DNA of 64,000 bases from Roseiarcus sp036489975 (GCA_036489975.1 DASXES010000110.1:62001-126000); one strand, 5' to 3'. Numbered from the stretch's first letter, positions 42,828 to 52,131 are shown. Numbers and translations are program-made. The notes: generated from the sequence alone by a model not told the origin.

Positions 42828-43985
42828 ATGTTGTTCACGGCCGAGCACGAGGAGCCGCGTCGAACTTTACAGAAATTCATCGCCGCCGAAATCAATCCGC
42901 ATGTCGACGAATGGGAGGCGGCGGGTCAGTTTCCGGCGCATGAGCTGTTCAAGAAGCTCGGCGATCTCGGCTTCCTCGGGCTGAACAAGCCGGCCGAGTT
43001 CGGCGGCGCCGGCCTCGATTATTCCTACGCGATCATGATGGCGGAAGAACTTGGCGGCGTTCACAGCGGCTCGGCGCCGATGGCGATCGGCGTGCAGACC
43101 GACATGGCGACGCCGGCGCTCGCCCGGTTCGGCTCGGACGCGCTGCGCGCGGAATTCCTCGCTCCCGCAATCTCGGGCGACGCGGTCGCCTGCGTTGGCG
43201 TCTCTGAGCCTGGCGCCGGCTCCGACGTCGCCGAGATCAAAACCACCGCCCGATCTGACGGCGACGATTATGTCATCGATGGCGGCAAGATGTGGATCAC
43301 CAATGGCGCGGAAGCCGATTGGATGTGCCTGCTCGCTAACACGAGCGACGGACCCAAGCATCGCAACAAGTCGCTGATCTGTGTGCCGATGAAGACGAAG
43401 GGGGTCACGGTCGCGCGCAAGCTCGACAAGCTCGGCATGCGCGCCTCCGACACGGCGCAGATCTTCTTCGAGGGGGTCAGGGTTCCCAAGCGCAACCGCA
43501 TCGGCGACGAGGGCAAGGGCTTCGTCTACCAGATGATGCAGTTCCAGGAGGAACGCTTATGGGCCGCGGCTTCCTGCCTGAAAGCGCACGAGCACACGAT
43601 CGCCGAGACGATCGCTTACACGCGCCAGCGCAAGGCTTTCGGCCGCGCCATCCTCGACAACCAGACGGTGCATTTCAGGCTCGCCGAACTGCAGACCGAG
43701 ATCGAGCTTCTGCGCTCGCTGATCTATCGCGCCGCCGAGGCTCTGATCGAAGGCGCCGACATGACGCAACTCGCCACGATGGCGAAGCTCAAGGCGGGGC
43801 AGCTGGGACGCGAAGTGCCGAGCGCCTGCCTGCAATATTGGGGCGGCATGGGATACATGAACGAGACGCCGGTGAGCCGCGCCTTCCGCGACGGCCGGCT
43901 CGCCTCGATCGCCGGCGGCGCCGAGGAAGTGATGCTGACGATCCTGTGCAAGGGCATGGGGACCTTGCCGGGGATGGGGCAGTGA
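42828..43985 (+). CDS. Acyl-CoA dehydrogenase
   Basis: 385 residues from ATG 42828 after GGAGG. FAD flavoenzyme oxidising an acyl-CoA at C2-C3 and passing electrons to ETF. The family landmarks are VGVSEPGAGSDVAEIKTTAR, KMWITNGAEADWMCLLAN, YTRQRKAFGRAILDNQTVHF and the C-terminal QYWGGMGYMNETPVSRAFRD with GGAEEVML. The wording is closest to isovaleryl/medium-chain and citronellyl-CoA types. The catalytic Glu probably lies in the C-terminal third. The 245-base gap upstream holds nothing recognised beyond GC-rich hairpins. Neighbours give no pathway. Confidence 0.9.
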   Translation: MLFTAEHEEPRRTLQKFIAAEINPHVDEWEAAGQFPAHELFKKLGDLGFLGLNKPAEFGGAGLDYSYAIMMAEELGGVHSGSAPMAIGVQTDMATPALARFGSDALRAEFLAPAISGDAVACVGVSEPGAGSDVAEIKTTARSDGDDYVIDGGKMWITNGAEADWMCLLANTSDGPKHRNKSLICVPMKTKGVTVARKLDKLGMRASDTAQIFFEGVRVPKRNRIGDEGKGFVYQMMQFQEERLWAAASCLKAHEHTIAETIAYTRQRKAFGRAILDNQTVHFRLAELQTEIELLRSLIYRAAEALIEGADMTQLATMAKLKAGQLGREVPSACLQYWGGMGYMNETPVSRAFRDGRLASIAGGAEEVMLTILCKGMGTLPGMGQ

Positions 43986-44016
43986 CGGGCTGTCGGCCGC
44001 TCCGCCTATTCCAGAG

Positions 44017-44187
44017 TTAAAGGCTGATCCACTCGCCCTCGTGTCCAAGAGGCGCGGTCGGCCCGAAGTAGAGGCCGATGGGAGACGCGCCGAACGACTC
44101 GACGCGCATCTGCGCGTTCGCTGCCGCCCCATATCCGAGCCAGACGCCCTTTGGGTCGAGACTCGTCCAACCGATCAAGCTTCGGCT
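44017..44187 (-). pseudogene. C-terminal fragment resembling DUF1214-type proteins
   Basis: Read leftwards from 44187, the frame gives SLIGWTSLDPKGVWLGYGAA, ANAQMRVESFGASPIGLYFG, PTAPLGHEGEWISL, then TAA at 44017-44019. The ESFG...LYFGPTAP...GEWI wording resembles the C-terminal beta domain of DUF1254/DUF1214 proteins. Only about 55 codons survive, with no start. It directly follows, in frame, the TAG stop of the 44188 gene. The family link is from memory of motifs, so confidence is modest. Confidence 0.4.
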
Positions 44188-44505
44188 CTAAGCCGGCGCC
44201 CCGTCGCGGCGGCTGAGCTCCGCCTCCACCCGCTCGAGCGCGTCGCGCAAAGCCTGTGCCTTGCCGACGGTTCCCGCATTGTCCTTGGCGGGCGTCGCCC
44301 CGCGGGGCTCGGCCTTGCCGCGCATCTCGCGCGCCTGGCGCGTTCCGATCGCCTTCGCGCGATCGTGCGCCTCCCGCAGCCGCCGCGCGGCGCCTTTAAG
44401 CTGATCGACGGACTGGCGCTCGATTTCCGGCGGCCGGGTCAATGCGACGAGTTCGAGCTCGGCGCCGCTCAGGAGGCGGGCTTCCTCTTTGGAGGCGTCA
44501 TTCAT
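44188..44505 (-). CDS. Small charged hypothetical protein
   Basis: 105 residues from ATG 44505, seven bases after AGGAG. Strongly helical and charged (RQSVDQLKGAARRLREAHDR, QALRDALERVEAELSRRDGA), suggesting a coiled coil or ribosome-associated protein. Ends at TAG 44188-44190. Similar short Rhizobiales proteins are known only as hypothetical. The reading frame on this strand is open far upstream, but that part is antisense to the rRNA methyltransferase gene and not coding. Confidence 0.6.
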   Translation of the reverse strand: MNDASKEEARLLSGAELELVALTRPPEIERQSVDQLKGAARRLREAHDRAKAIGTRQAREMRGKAEPRGATPAKDNAGTVGKAQALRDALERVEAELSRRDGAPA

Positions 44506-44688
44506 CGGAAAGCTCCTGATCTGGCGAACCGCCCCCGCGCATCCTGGCGATGGCGCGAAACCCATTCTAGTTCGCTCCGAAGCCAAGCTCCACCGTCTTG
44601 CATTTGTCGGCGGATAGGGGGCGCGATATAGGATCGGCCCTCGACGGGGTCTCGGCCGAAACTCCGCGCCCCCACAGGTTCTCCTCAC

Positions 44689-45981
44689 ATGACCCCCGCC
44701 GCCCGCGCCGCAGCCGCGATCGAAGTTCTGTCCGACATCGAATCCCGTCGTCGGCCGGCGGCGGACGCTATGAAGGATTGGGGCCTCGCGCATCGCTTCG
44801 CCGGCTCCGGCGACCGGGCGGCGATATCGGGCCTCGTCTATGACGCCTTGCGCAAGAAAAGCTCGTCCGCCTGGATCATGGGGGGCCCAAGCCCGCGGGC
44901 GGAAATTCTGGGCGCGCTGAGACAGACGCACGGCCTCGACGTCGAGGCGATTGCCGCGCTGTTCTCCGGCGAGGGCCACGCGCCGGAGCAGCTTACGGAT
45001 GCCGAACGCGCGCGGCTCGCGGCTGCGGACCTTTCGGGCGCGCCCGCGCATGTCGTCGGGGATTTCCCCGAATGGCTTGGCTCCCAACTCGAGGCGAGCT
45101 TCGGCGCCTCCGCCGCGGAGGAGGGCAGGGCGCTGGCCGAGCGCGCGCCCGTCGACCTGCGCGTGAACGCGTTCAAGACCACACGGGAGAAGGCGCTCGC
45201 CGCGCTTGCCCATCTCAAGCCCACGCCGACGCCGTTCTCTCCTGTGGGCTTGCGGATCGCGATGCGCCCGGACGGGCGCGCGCCGCCGCTCGCCTCCGAC
45301 CCGGCCTACGTCAAGGGTCTCGTCGAGTTGCAGGACGAGGGCTCGCAGCTTGCGGCGCTTCTCGCCGAAGCCAAGCCCGGCATGCAGGTGCTCGACCTTT
45401 GCGCCGGCGCCGGCGGCAAGACGCTCGCGCTCGCGGCCGCCATGGGAAACCAGGGCCAGATCTACGCCGCAGACCCCGACGCGCATCGCCTCGCGCCGAT
45501 CTTCGCCAGACTCGCCCGCTCGGGCGCGCGCAACGTGCAGGTGCGGGCGCCCAAGGGGCCGGCCGACGTGCTGGCCGACCTCAAGGGGCGCTGCGATCTG
45601 GTGCTGATCGACGCGCCATGCACGGGGTCTGGCGCCTGGCGGCGCAACCCGGACGCCAAATGGCGCATCCGCCCCGGCGCGCTCGAGCAGCGCATCAAGG
45701 ACCAGGACGAAACGCTGGAAGGCGCCGTGCGTTTCGTCAAGCGCGGAGGACGGATCGTCTATGTCACCTGCTCGGTGCTGCGGGCCGAGAACGAGGACCG
45801 GGTCGCCGCATTTCTCGCCCGCCACGAGGACTTTCTGCCGCTCGACGCGGCCGCGCAGGCGCGTTCGGCGGGCTTGCCCGCGCTCGGCGATCATCGCTCG
45901 ACGCTCGGCCCCGGCTTGCGCCTGAGCCCGCGAGCGACCGGGACGGACGGCTTCTACATCGTCACCCTCACGCGGACGTGA
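44689..45981 (+). CDS. RsmB/NOP2-family RNA cytosine-C5 methyltransferase
   Basis: 430 residues. SAM-dependent enzyme with motif I LDLCAGAGGKTLALAAAMGN, motif IV DAPCTGSGAWRRNPDAKWRI and motif VI YVTCSVLRAENEDRVAAFLA; the two Cys (PCTGSG and TCSV) are the catalytic pair. The N-terminal NusB-like helical part is present. It methylates rRNA or tRNA; whether it is RsmB itself (C967 of 16S) cannot be told. ATG 44689 is the first residue of a natural N-terminus (MTPAARAAAAIEVLSDIESR). Confidence 0.9.
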   Translation: MTPAARAAAAIEVLSDIESRRRPAADAMKDWGLAHRFAGSGDRAAISGLVYDALRKKSSSAWIMGGPSPRAEILGALRQTHGLDVEAIAALFSGEGHAPEQLTDAERARLAAADLSGAPAHVVGDFPEWLGSQLEASFGASAAEEGRALAERAPVDLRVNAFKTTREKALAALAHLKPTPTPFSPVGLRIAMRPDGRAPPLASDPAYVKGLVELQDEGSQLAALLAEAKPGMQVLDLCAGAGGKTLALAAAMGNQGQIYAADPDAHRLAPIFARLARSGARNVQVRAPKGPADVLADLKGRCDLVLIDAPCTGSGAWRRNPDAKWRIRPGALEQRIKDQDETLEGAVRFVKRGGRIVYVTCSVLRAENEDRVAAFLARHEDFLPLDAAAQARSAGLPALGDHRSTLGPGLRLSPRATGTDGFYIVTLTRT

Positions 45982-46171
45982 ACCCGGCGCCCGTGCTCTC
46001 GGGCCTGCCCGCCCGTGCGGATTCGGCGACGCGCAGGGAAACCATTCCGGATCGGCCGATCCGGAGTCGGATCGCACAGCGAGACGCGTCATCGAGCGCG
46101 GCGAAGCGCGCTCCAAAAGGAAAAGCCGCCCGGAGGCGGCCTTGAGAATGCACTCTTAGAGAGTCTGCCGC

Positions 46172-46867
46172 TCAGGCCAGAGCGCTATCCGGTCGCGACT
46201 TCCCGCCCCGACGAAAGGCCGCATACCCCAAGCCGGCAAAGCCAGCCAGCATCATCGCCCAGGTCGACGGCTCGGGAACCGGCGAGGCGGAAGCGTTTCC
46301 AGAAAAGCTTGCGGTGAATGAGGCGACGGTCGCGGCCCCGATGTGGACCGCGGGGCTCACGTTGGTGAAGGTGAATCCCAGTGCGCTCGGCGAGCCAAGA
46401 GCGTCGGCCGGGATGACGTCGGAGATAAGGGTCAGCGAGTCTGGAGGGCCGCCGACGATGATGCTCAGCTGGTTCCCAACGCCAAGCGCAGCGTCGGTGA
46501 AAGACCCGCTTAAATAGTCGGTGCCCGTGCATCCTGCGCCGCTGGCGACGCAGAAGGTTCCGGCAAAATACTCCAGAACGGCGGGTCCTATGCTTGTTGC
46601 GGGTCCGAATGACGTCGCGCTGAGATCGACGAAAACGCCGTTGATGGCTGAACCGCCAAAAATTTGGGTGATGTTTGCGAGTGCGTCATTGATGTTGATC
46701 GTCGTTGACCCGACTCCGCCGGTTGCGACGACGACGTTACTGCCACTGGTCTGGCCGAAGGTGATCAGCGTCGTCGAGGCGTAAGCTGAGGACCCAAAGC
46801 CAAGCGCGGCGGCGGCCAAAGCGGCGGTCTTCAAAGCCCTAAGGCCACCCCTTTCAAAATTCCCCAT
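46172..46867 (-). CDS. PEP-CTERM exosortase-sorted protein
   Basis: 231 residues from ATG 46867. The signal peptide ALKTAALAAAALGFGSSAYA precedes a beta-rich mature part of about 170 residues with low charge. The C-terminus has VPEPSTWAMMLAGFAGLGYA followed by AFRRGGKSR, the PEP-x-x-W motif, membrane helix and Arg tail recognised by exosortase. Such proteins go to the cell surface and extracellular matrix. No exosortase gene is in the window. The mature domain is unassigned. Upstream, the frame extends to 46945 without a signal. Confidence 0.88.
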   Translation of the reverse strand: MGNFERGGLRALKTAALAAAALGFGSSAYASTTLITFGQTSGSNVVVATGGVGSTTININDALANITQIFGGSAINGVFVDLSATSFGPATSIGPAVLEYFAGTFCVASGAGCTGTDYLSGSFTDAALGVGNQLSIIVGGPPDSLTLISDVIPADALGSPSALGFTFTNVSPAVHIGAATVASFTASFSGNASASPVPEPSTWAMMLAGFAGLGYAAFRRGGKSRPDSALA

Positions 46868-47137
46868 GGTCCACCCCGTATGACCCCCCGCCCGATGGCG
46901 CACCGGGCGGACTTCCGCGAAAGCCGTCTTACGCTCTCGCTGCAACTCGCGGGTTGCAGCGTTTCATTCTTTGTACACGCGAGTCAAGGCGTCCTTTTTC
47001 AAAAGCGCGTGGCGGCGAACCGTCAGGCCTTACGAACCGACAGTCGGGCGCGCAAGCAGCGGTCCGCCGCTACCGCCCGTAATCTATTGAGTTAACGAAT
47101 ATTTTATCAGAAAACCTCAGACCGCAGCGACATTTTA

Positions 47138-47165
47138 TTGTGTTTTACAGAACTATCGCTATTAT
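47138..47165 (+). promoter_or_regulatory. Candidate sigma-70 promoter of the 47223 gene
   Basis: TTGTGT (47138-47143), 16-base spacer, TATTAT (47160-47165) in AT-rich DNA, 58 bases before the ATG. It lies just 5' of the hairpin at 47183. Confidence 0.4.
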
Positions 47166-47182
47166 AGCTGGTTTCCAGGATA

Positions 47183-47210
47183 CACGTGCCGCCTGCGGAG
47201 GCGCCACGTG
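47183..47210 (+). promoter_or_regulatory. Inverted repeat in the 5' leader of the 47223 gene
   Basis: CACGTGCCGCCT (47183-47194) and AGGCGCCACGTG (47199-47210) pair at 11 of 12 positions with a GCGG loop. The right arm ends 12 bases before the ATG and abuts the ribosome site GAGGAGAG. It could be a leader hairpin or an operator (CACGTG half-sites) for the encoded helix-turn-helix protein. Confidence 0.6.
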
Positions 47211-47222
47211 AGGAGAGATTGC

Positions 47223-47834
47223 ATGGCTGATGAGAAAGCGCCCGTCCGGCGCCGGCGGCTGGGGGCGCAGGGCATGACGTTTCGGCTCAGGCGCATCTTC
47301 GTTAAGCTGCGCGAGGGCTTCACCTATGATGAAATCGCCGCCGAAGAGGGCGTGAGCCCCGCGCGCGTCCGCCAGATCGTTTCCGAGGAGCTCAAGCAGC
47401 GGGCGGTCGACAGCGCGACCGAACATGCCAAGCTGCAACTGGAGCGCCTCGCGCCCGCACTGCAGCTTGGGGCCGCGGCGATCGCGGCCGGCGACGTCTC
47501 GGCGATCTCACCCTACCTCAGGGCGATCGACCGGCTTGACCGCTACCAGACGGTGGCCGGCCTCAACGAGCGCTATGACGACGAGGCGCGCCAGAAGCTT
47601 CTCGACAAGATCAACCGCGTGGTCGAGAACCTCCGCGCAAAAGAGGCCGGGGCGAAGGCGGAGCAGGAGGCGCTGGAGCCGATCGGGCCGGACGGCGAGC
47701 CGGGCGAGGCTGCGGGCGGGGTTGAAGGCGCCGGGGCCGCGCTCGAGCTGACAGGAGAGGGGGACGCGCACGCGAGCCCGCCTGCCGGGGAGGTTCATCC
47801 GGGCGCCGGATTTTTTTACGCCAACTCGCCGTAA
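47223..47834 (+). CDS. Helix-turn-helix protein, paralogue of the 37342 gene, function unknown
   Basis: 203 residues from ATG 47223 after GAGGAGAG. A basic N-terminus (RRRRLGAQGM) leads to a sigma-region-4-like helix-turn-helix (EGFTYDEIAAEEGVSPARVR and QIVSEEL, about residues 34-62). A helical middle follows, QLERLAPALQLGAAAIAAGD and AIDRLDRYQTV, then RQKLLDKINRVVENL. An acidic Gly/Glu/Ala tail of about 60 residues is absent from the paralogue. Isolated between long non-coding flanks; a four-copy TAAACGCTAG array lies 29 bases behind its stop. Not a family I recognise; a DNA-binding protein acting at those repeats is a testable idea. Confidence 0.7.
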   Translation: MADEKAPVRRRRLGAQGMTFRLRRIFVKLREGFTYDEIAAEEGVSPARVRQIVSEELKQRAVDSATEHAKLQLERLAPALQLGAAAIAAGDVSAISPYLRAIDRLDRYQTVAGLNERYDDEARQKLLDKINRVVENLRAKEAGAKAEQEALEPIGPDGEPGEAAGGVEGAGAALELTGEGDAHASPPAGEVHPGAGFFYANSP

Positions 47835-47862
47835 CCCATTGAAAAGTCCCGATTCGGAAAAA

Positions 47863-47921
47863 TAAACGCTAGTAAACGCTAGCGCTTTTGCTAGCGTTTA
47901 TGCTCATTTAGCTAGCGTTTA
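47863..47921. repeat. Iteron-like array: four TAAACGCTAG sites, two direct and two inverted
   Basis: TAAACGCTAG occurs at 47863-47872 and 47873-47882 head to tail; its exact complement CTAGCGTTTA occurs at 47891-47900 and 47912-47921. Copies 2 and 3 form a perfect 11-bp hairpin (TAAACGCTAGC/GCTAGCGTTTA, loop GCTTTT). There is no T run, so a simple terminator does not explain four exact copies. An operator or iteron-like protein-binding array fits better. Confidence 0.75.
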
Positions 47922-48003
47922 CTCGTGTTTACGCACGCTTACGGGGCGCTTGCCCGCGGGGCTCGGAGTGCGGGCGGCAAAAGTGCGCCCGTCTGAAACG
48001 AAA

Positions 48004-48033
48004 GGCCCCGCGCAGGGGGATCCACGCGGGGCC
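48004..48033 (-). terminator. GC-rich hairpin, terminator-like on the minus strand
   Basis: GGCCCCGCG (48004-48012) pairs perfectly with CGCGGGGCC (48025-48033). On the minus strand it is followed by TTTCGTTT, a terminator signature, but no minus-strand gene reads into it. It may belong to an unseen transcript or a repeat. Confidence 0.35.
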
Positions 48034-48452
48034 TCGAGAGCGCGCCTGCGGTGAGGGAGGCGCGCTGAGACGACGCAGATTGCGACAGGGGCTACGGTGC
48101 GTCAACTAACAGAATTGTGGGCCCAATCGCCTCGCGCGAACCCCCCGCGCGAGGCGAAAGACGACGCGCTCTGCCGGCCGGGAGATGGCGCGTGTGGACA
48201 ATAGACGCCTCTAAAAGCGCAAAAGTTCCATCCCCCAAATATGAGGGACGGACCGCCGCGCCCGGCTGGCGACCCCCATGGACGCGACGCTGCGGTCGTC
48301 CGGCAACCGTCGGCGGCCTGAGTTTTGATCGCTGTCCATCGGCCGGGTTAACCACGAGTTAACCAGGCTCGCAGCATTTGAAGGGGTCCGACGGCGACGT
48401 CTGATAGGCGGTCCGCCGCTCCCCGCCCCGCCTGCCAACGCCCCGGGTCTGA

Positions 48453-49145
48453 ATGATAACACTCTACCATCATCCATTCTGTCCCCATTCCCGCTTCATC
48501 CGCCTCGTCCTTGGGGAAATGGGGATCGAGCCTCGTCTGGTCGAGGAGAAGGCCTGGGACCGGCGCCGGGAGTTTCTGTTGATGGCGCCCGAAGGCGCGA
48601 CGCCGGTCATGATCGACGACGAGACGCCGGGCCTGTCGGGGGCGGAAGTGATCGCCGAATATCTCGACGAGACGCGGGGCCTGGGGCTCGGCGATCGCCG
48701 GTTGATGCCGCAGGACCCGTTGGCGCGCGCCGAGACCCGCCGGCTCACGCACTGGTTCAACGCCAAGCTCTTTAATGAATCCAGTCAATGGATTGTACGG
48801 GAGAAGATCAACAAGCGCTTCATGAGCGTGGGCCAGGGCGGCGGCGCGCCGGACATGGAGGCCGTGCGCGCGGCGCGCTCGAATTTGCGCTATCATCTGC
48901 GCTACATTGGCCACCTGATCGGGGGCCGCAACTGGCTGGCCGGCGATCGGCTGACCTATGCCGACCTCGCGGCTGCGGCGCACCTGTCGTGCATCGACTA
49001 TCTGGGCGACGCGCCGTGGGACGAGAGCGAAACCGCCAAGACCTGGTACGCGCGGATGAAGTCGCGCCCCTCGTTCCGGCCGCTTCTGGCCGAGCGGCTG
49101 CCGGGGATGACGCCAAGCGTCGCCTACGCGGATCTCGATTTTTAG
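48453..49145 (+). CDS. Glutathione S-transferase-fold protein, possibly FzlA
   Basis: 230 residues. N-domain ITLYHHPFCPHSRFIRLVLG with the cis-Pro loop (GATPVMIDDETPGLSGAEVI). The C-domain has LIGGRNWLAGDRLTYADLAA and a conserved end, YARMKSRPSFRPLLAERLPG. Size, these wordings and the position before queG resemble the alphaproteobacterial FzlA group, GST-like proteins that bind FtsZ and are needed for division rather than detoxification. That identification is an inference from remembered gene order. If it is instead an ordinary GST, the substrate is unknown. Confidence 0.75.
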   Translation: MITLYHHPFCPHSRFIRLVLGEMGIEPRLVEEKAWDRRREFLLMAPEGATPVMIDDETPGLSGAEVIAEYLDETRGLGLGDRRLMPQDPLARAETRRLTHWFNAKLFNESSQWIVREKINKRFMSVGQGGGAPDMEAVRAARSNLRYHLRYIGHLIGGRNWLAGDRLTYADLAAAAHLSCIDYLGDAPWDESETAKTWYARMKSRPSFRPLLAERLPGMTPSVAYADLDF

Positions 49146-49282
49146 GTCAAGGCATGATCGGTTGAGCACGCGTCGACCCGAAAGTCGTCTTTGATTTGGT
49201 GCAAAAATCAAGAATTCTGACGACGCACCTTTCGCCCGAAACTCTGCGGCTTTCGGGAGAGCGCGATCAGCGCCGGCGGTCT
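49146..49282. other. Short intergenic region with a hairpin
   Basis: CCCGAAA...TTTCGGG (about 49237-49259) can end the GST-fold transcript, though no T run follows. The wording GACTTTCGGG/CCCGAAAGTC also recurs at 49179-49188, so it is probably part of a rhizobial intergenic repeat. Confidence 0.35.
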
Positions 49283-49744
49283 TTAGCTTGCCTTCAATGC
49301 CGATAATTGCTCGGTGTCGTAGCGGCTTCTCAGTTCTGCGATGGCGTTGGCATCCGGCGGATTGCTGCGCGCAACCAGAGTCACAAGCTCTTCAAAATAA
49401 TGCTCGTGACCCGGCGGCGATACGGTCATGATCATTCTTGCCGGCTTGTCGCTCGCGTTTGCGATGTTATGCGGCACGCCCGGCGGAATGAACAGGTATG
49501 CCCCCCGTGTGGCGCGGATAGTTTGGTCGCCCACTTGCCACTGGCACTCGCCCTCAAGCACATAAAAGGTTTCTTCTTGAACCCGATGAACATGAAGGCC
49601 CGTCGAAAATCCGGCCGGCAGCGTCCAATCGAACATGGAGGTGTGCTTGGTGTCTTCCCCCGTCACGAGGAACGTCATTGGCTTGCCGGCTAGCGTGACT
49701 TGCTTGCCTTCCCCCGGCATTCGAACAACTGCCTTCGTGCTCAT
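49283..49744 (-). CDS. Cupin-domain protein
   Basis: 153 residues from ATG 49744, behind GGGGAAA; the earlier ATG at 49756 has no ribosome site. A single conserved cupin barrel: GLHVHRVQEETFYVLEGECQ is motif 1 (His-x-His, Glu) and FIPPGVPHNIANAS motif 2 (final His), so a metal site is intact. A helical tail (AIAELRSRYDTEQL) follows. Similar proteins are annotated as quercetin 2,3-dioxygenase-like or mannose-6-phosphate isomerase-like; the substrate is unknown. It is divergent from queG. Confidence 0.85.
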   Translation of the reverse strand: MSTKAVVRMPGEGKQVTLAGKPMTFLVTGEDTKHTSMFDWTLPAGFSTGLHVHRVQEETFYVLEGECQWQVGDQTIRATRGAYLFIPPGVPHNIANASDKPARMIMTVSPPGHEHYFEELVTLVARSNPPDANAIAELRSRYDTEQLSALKAS

Positions 49745-49916
49745 CGCTTTCCCCATGATTTGTGGTCCCCACGTGGCGCATACGATAAAATGATTGGTCG
49801 CCCTTTAATGTAGAGAGCCAGCGTTGGCTGCCTTCGGGGCATAAATCAAGATTTTTGCACCGCGATCGCATCTCAATTAGAGCAACGGGTTACGTGGCGC
49901 GGAAATCAAGTGCAAA

Positions 49917-51110
<1,194 letters not shown>

Positions 51111-51118
51111 CCGCCGCC

Positions 51119-51310
51119 TCAGTGCGACGGCGCGGTCTCGGGCGCCGGGTGCCTGAGCTTTTCGATTTCGTCCTTGAGTTGGAGTTTCTTACGCTTCAGT
51201 TCGTGGACCTTGATGTCGTCTGACGCCGGGTGGTTGACTTCGGCTAGGATCGCTTCCTCAATGGCCTCGTGGCGGCGCACCAGTTCGCTGAGATGCGAAT
51301 CAATCGACAT
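51119..51310 (-). CDS. DUF465 (YdcH-like) small protein
   Basis: 63 residues. SHLSELVRRHEAIEEAILAE and LKRKKLQLKDEIEKL are the two-helix hairpin of the DUF465/YdcH family. These are short cytosolic proteins of unknown function, often found beside a second copy in Rhizobiales, as here (51669). It ends 9 bases from the queG stop, convergent. Confidence 0.85.
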   Translation of the reverse strand: MSIDSHLSELVRRHEAIEEAILAEVNHPASDDIKVHELKRKKLQLKDEIEKLRHPAPETAPSH

Positions 51311-51668
51311 GGGACAGCTCCCTCATGTTCTTGGCGACGAAATTCTGACAGAACTGGCGACCGGCGCAAGCGGCAAAATGGCGCCGAATTGTGAAATCCG
51401 TCCCAACATCCCCGACATTTTGGGGGAAGGTGGGACCGTTTGGGCCGCGCCAACGGTAACCTTCACAATCCCTAAACCTGGTGGGTTTCGCCCGGGATCT
51501 GGCGCTTGCGCCCCCGTAACACCACGGACTCGATGATCGGAACCGATCGTCGACTTAGTCGCCGAAGCGCGATTCATCGCGCTCGATGAAAATGAGTGTA
51601 AGTCTCGGGCGCTTCGATGCATGGGGGGCGTTGAGGGCGCGCAACGCCTGGCGTAAAGTGCCTCCAGA
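51311..51668. other. 358-base divergent gap between two DUF465 genes
   Basis: No gene supported. TCGCCGAAGCGCGATTCATCGC at 51558-51580 is a partial relative of the 80-bp repeat seen at 4642 and 52052. The rest shows only the presumed divergent promoters, which I cannot place with confidence. Confidence 0.35.
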
Positions 51669-51890
51669 ATGGATGAGAAGGGGCTCACGCCGGAGGAATG
51701 CGACGCGCTCACCGCCCAAATCGAGCGGCTGCGAGAGGAGCACCGCGATCTCGATGTGGCGATCGAGGCGCTCAGAGGGGCCGGTCAGGCCGACCAATTG
51801 CAATTGCAGCGGCTCAAGAAGCGAAAGCTCCTGTTGCGCGACAAGCTGGCGAGGCTCGAAGACCAGCTGACGCCCGACATCATCGCCTGA
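51669..51890 (+). CDS. DUF465 (YdcH-like) small protein, second copy
   Basis: 73 residues from ATG 51669. The stretch ECDALTAQIERLREEHRDLD with LQRLKKRKLLLRDKLARLED is the DUF465 helical hairpin, with the conserved LKKRKL-x-LKD pattern. It is divergent from the first copy and may have arisen by an old duplication. Unknown function; expected to be cytosolic. Confidence 0.85.
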   Translation: MDEKGLTPEECDALTAQIERLREEHRDLDVAIEALRGAGQADQLQLQRLKKRKLLLRDKLARLEDQLTPDIIA

Positions 51891-52051
51891 AGCGCGACGG
51901 CGCCCGGACGCGCCTACCCTGCCTTGGCCACGGGAGGTGAACGGAGGTCGCTCATGCGGCGACGCCGGGGTGGAGAAGGGGTAGGCAGGAAGCTCCGCCT
52001 CGTCAGCCCGCCGGCGCGGTTCGCGTCGCGAATTGCATCTGCGCGAGGCTT

Positions 52052-52131
52052 TATACCCATTCCACTTGAGCGCGACGCATCGCGCTTCGATCCGCGCAAC
52101 GGCGCGGGCGCGCATCGCGCTTCGGCGATCA
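52052..52131 (+). repeat. Copy 2 of the ~80-bp GC-rich dispersed repeat
   Basis: TATACCCATTCCACTTGAGC then GCGC-rich half-palindromes (CGACGCATCGCGCTTCGATC) match the minus strand of 4642-4722. It lies in the 302-base gap before sseA, where no gene is seen. Confidence 0.6.

Larger units (their letters stand above)
47835..48452. other. 618-base non-coding interval with repeats and hairpins
   Basis: Contains the TAAACGCTAG array (47863-47921), a degenerate further half-site (GTTTACGCACGCTTACG) to 47943, and a hairpin at 48004-48033. The remainder to the GST-fold gene at 48453 shows no supported coding sequence. Confidence 0.5.

Noticed and set aside
44188..46116. A 642-codon open frame on the minus strand
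   Set aside because: All but its last 105 codons is antisense to the RsmB-type methyltransferase gene and is Arg/Ala/Gly-rich with no motif; only 44188-44505 is kept as a gene.
47863..47921. The TAAACGCTAG array as a CRISPR array
   Set aside because: Repeats are 10 bases, in both orientations, without regular spacers.
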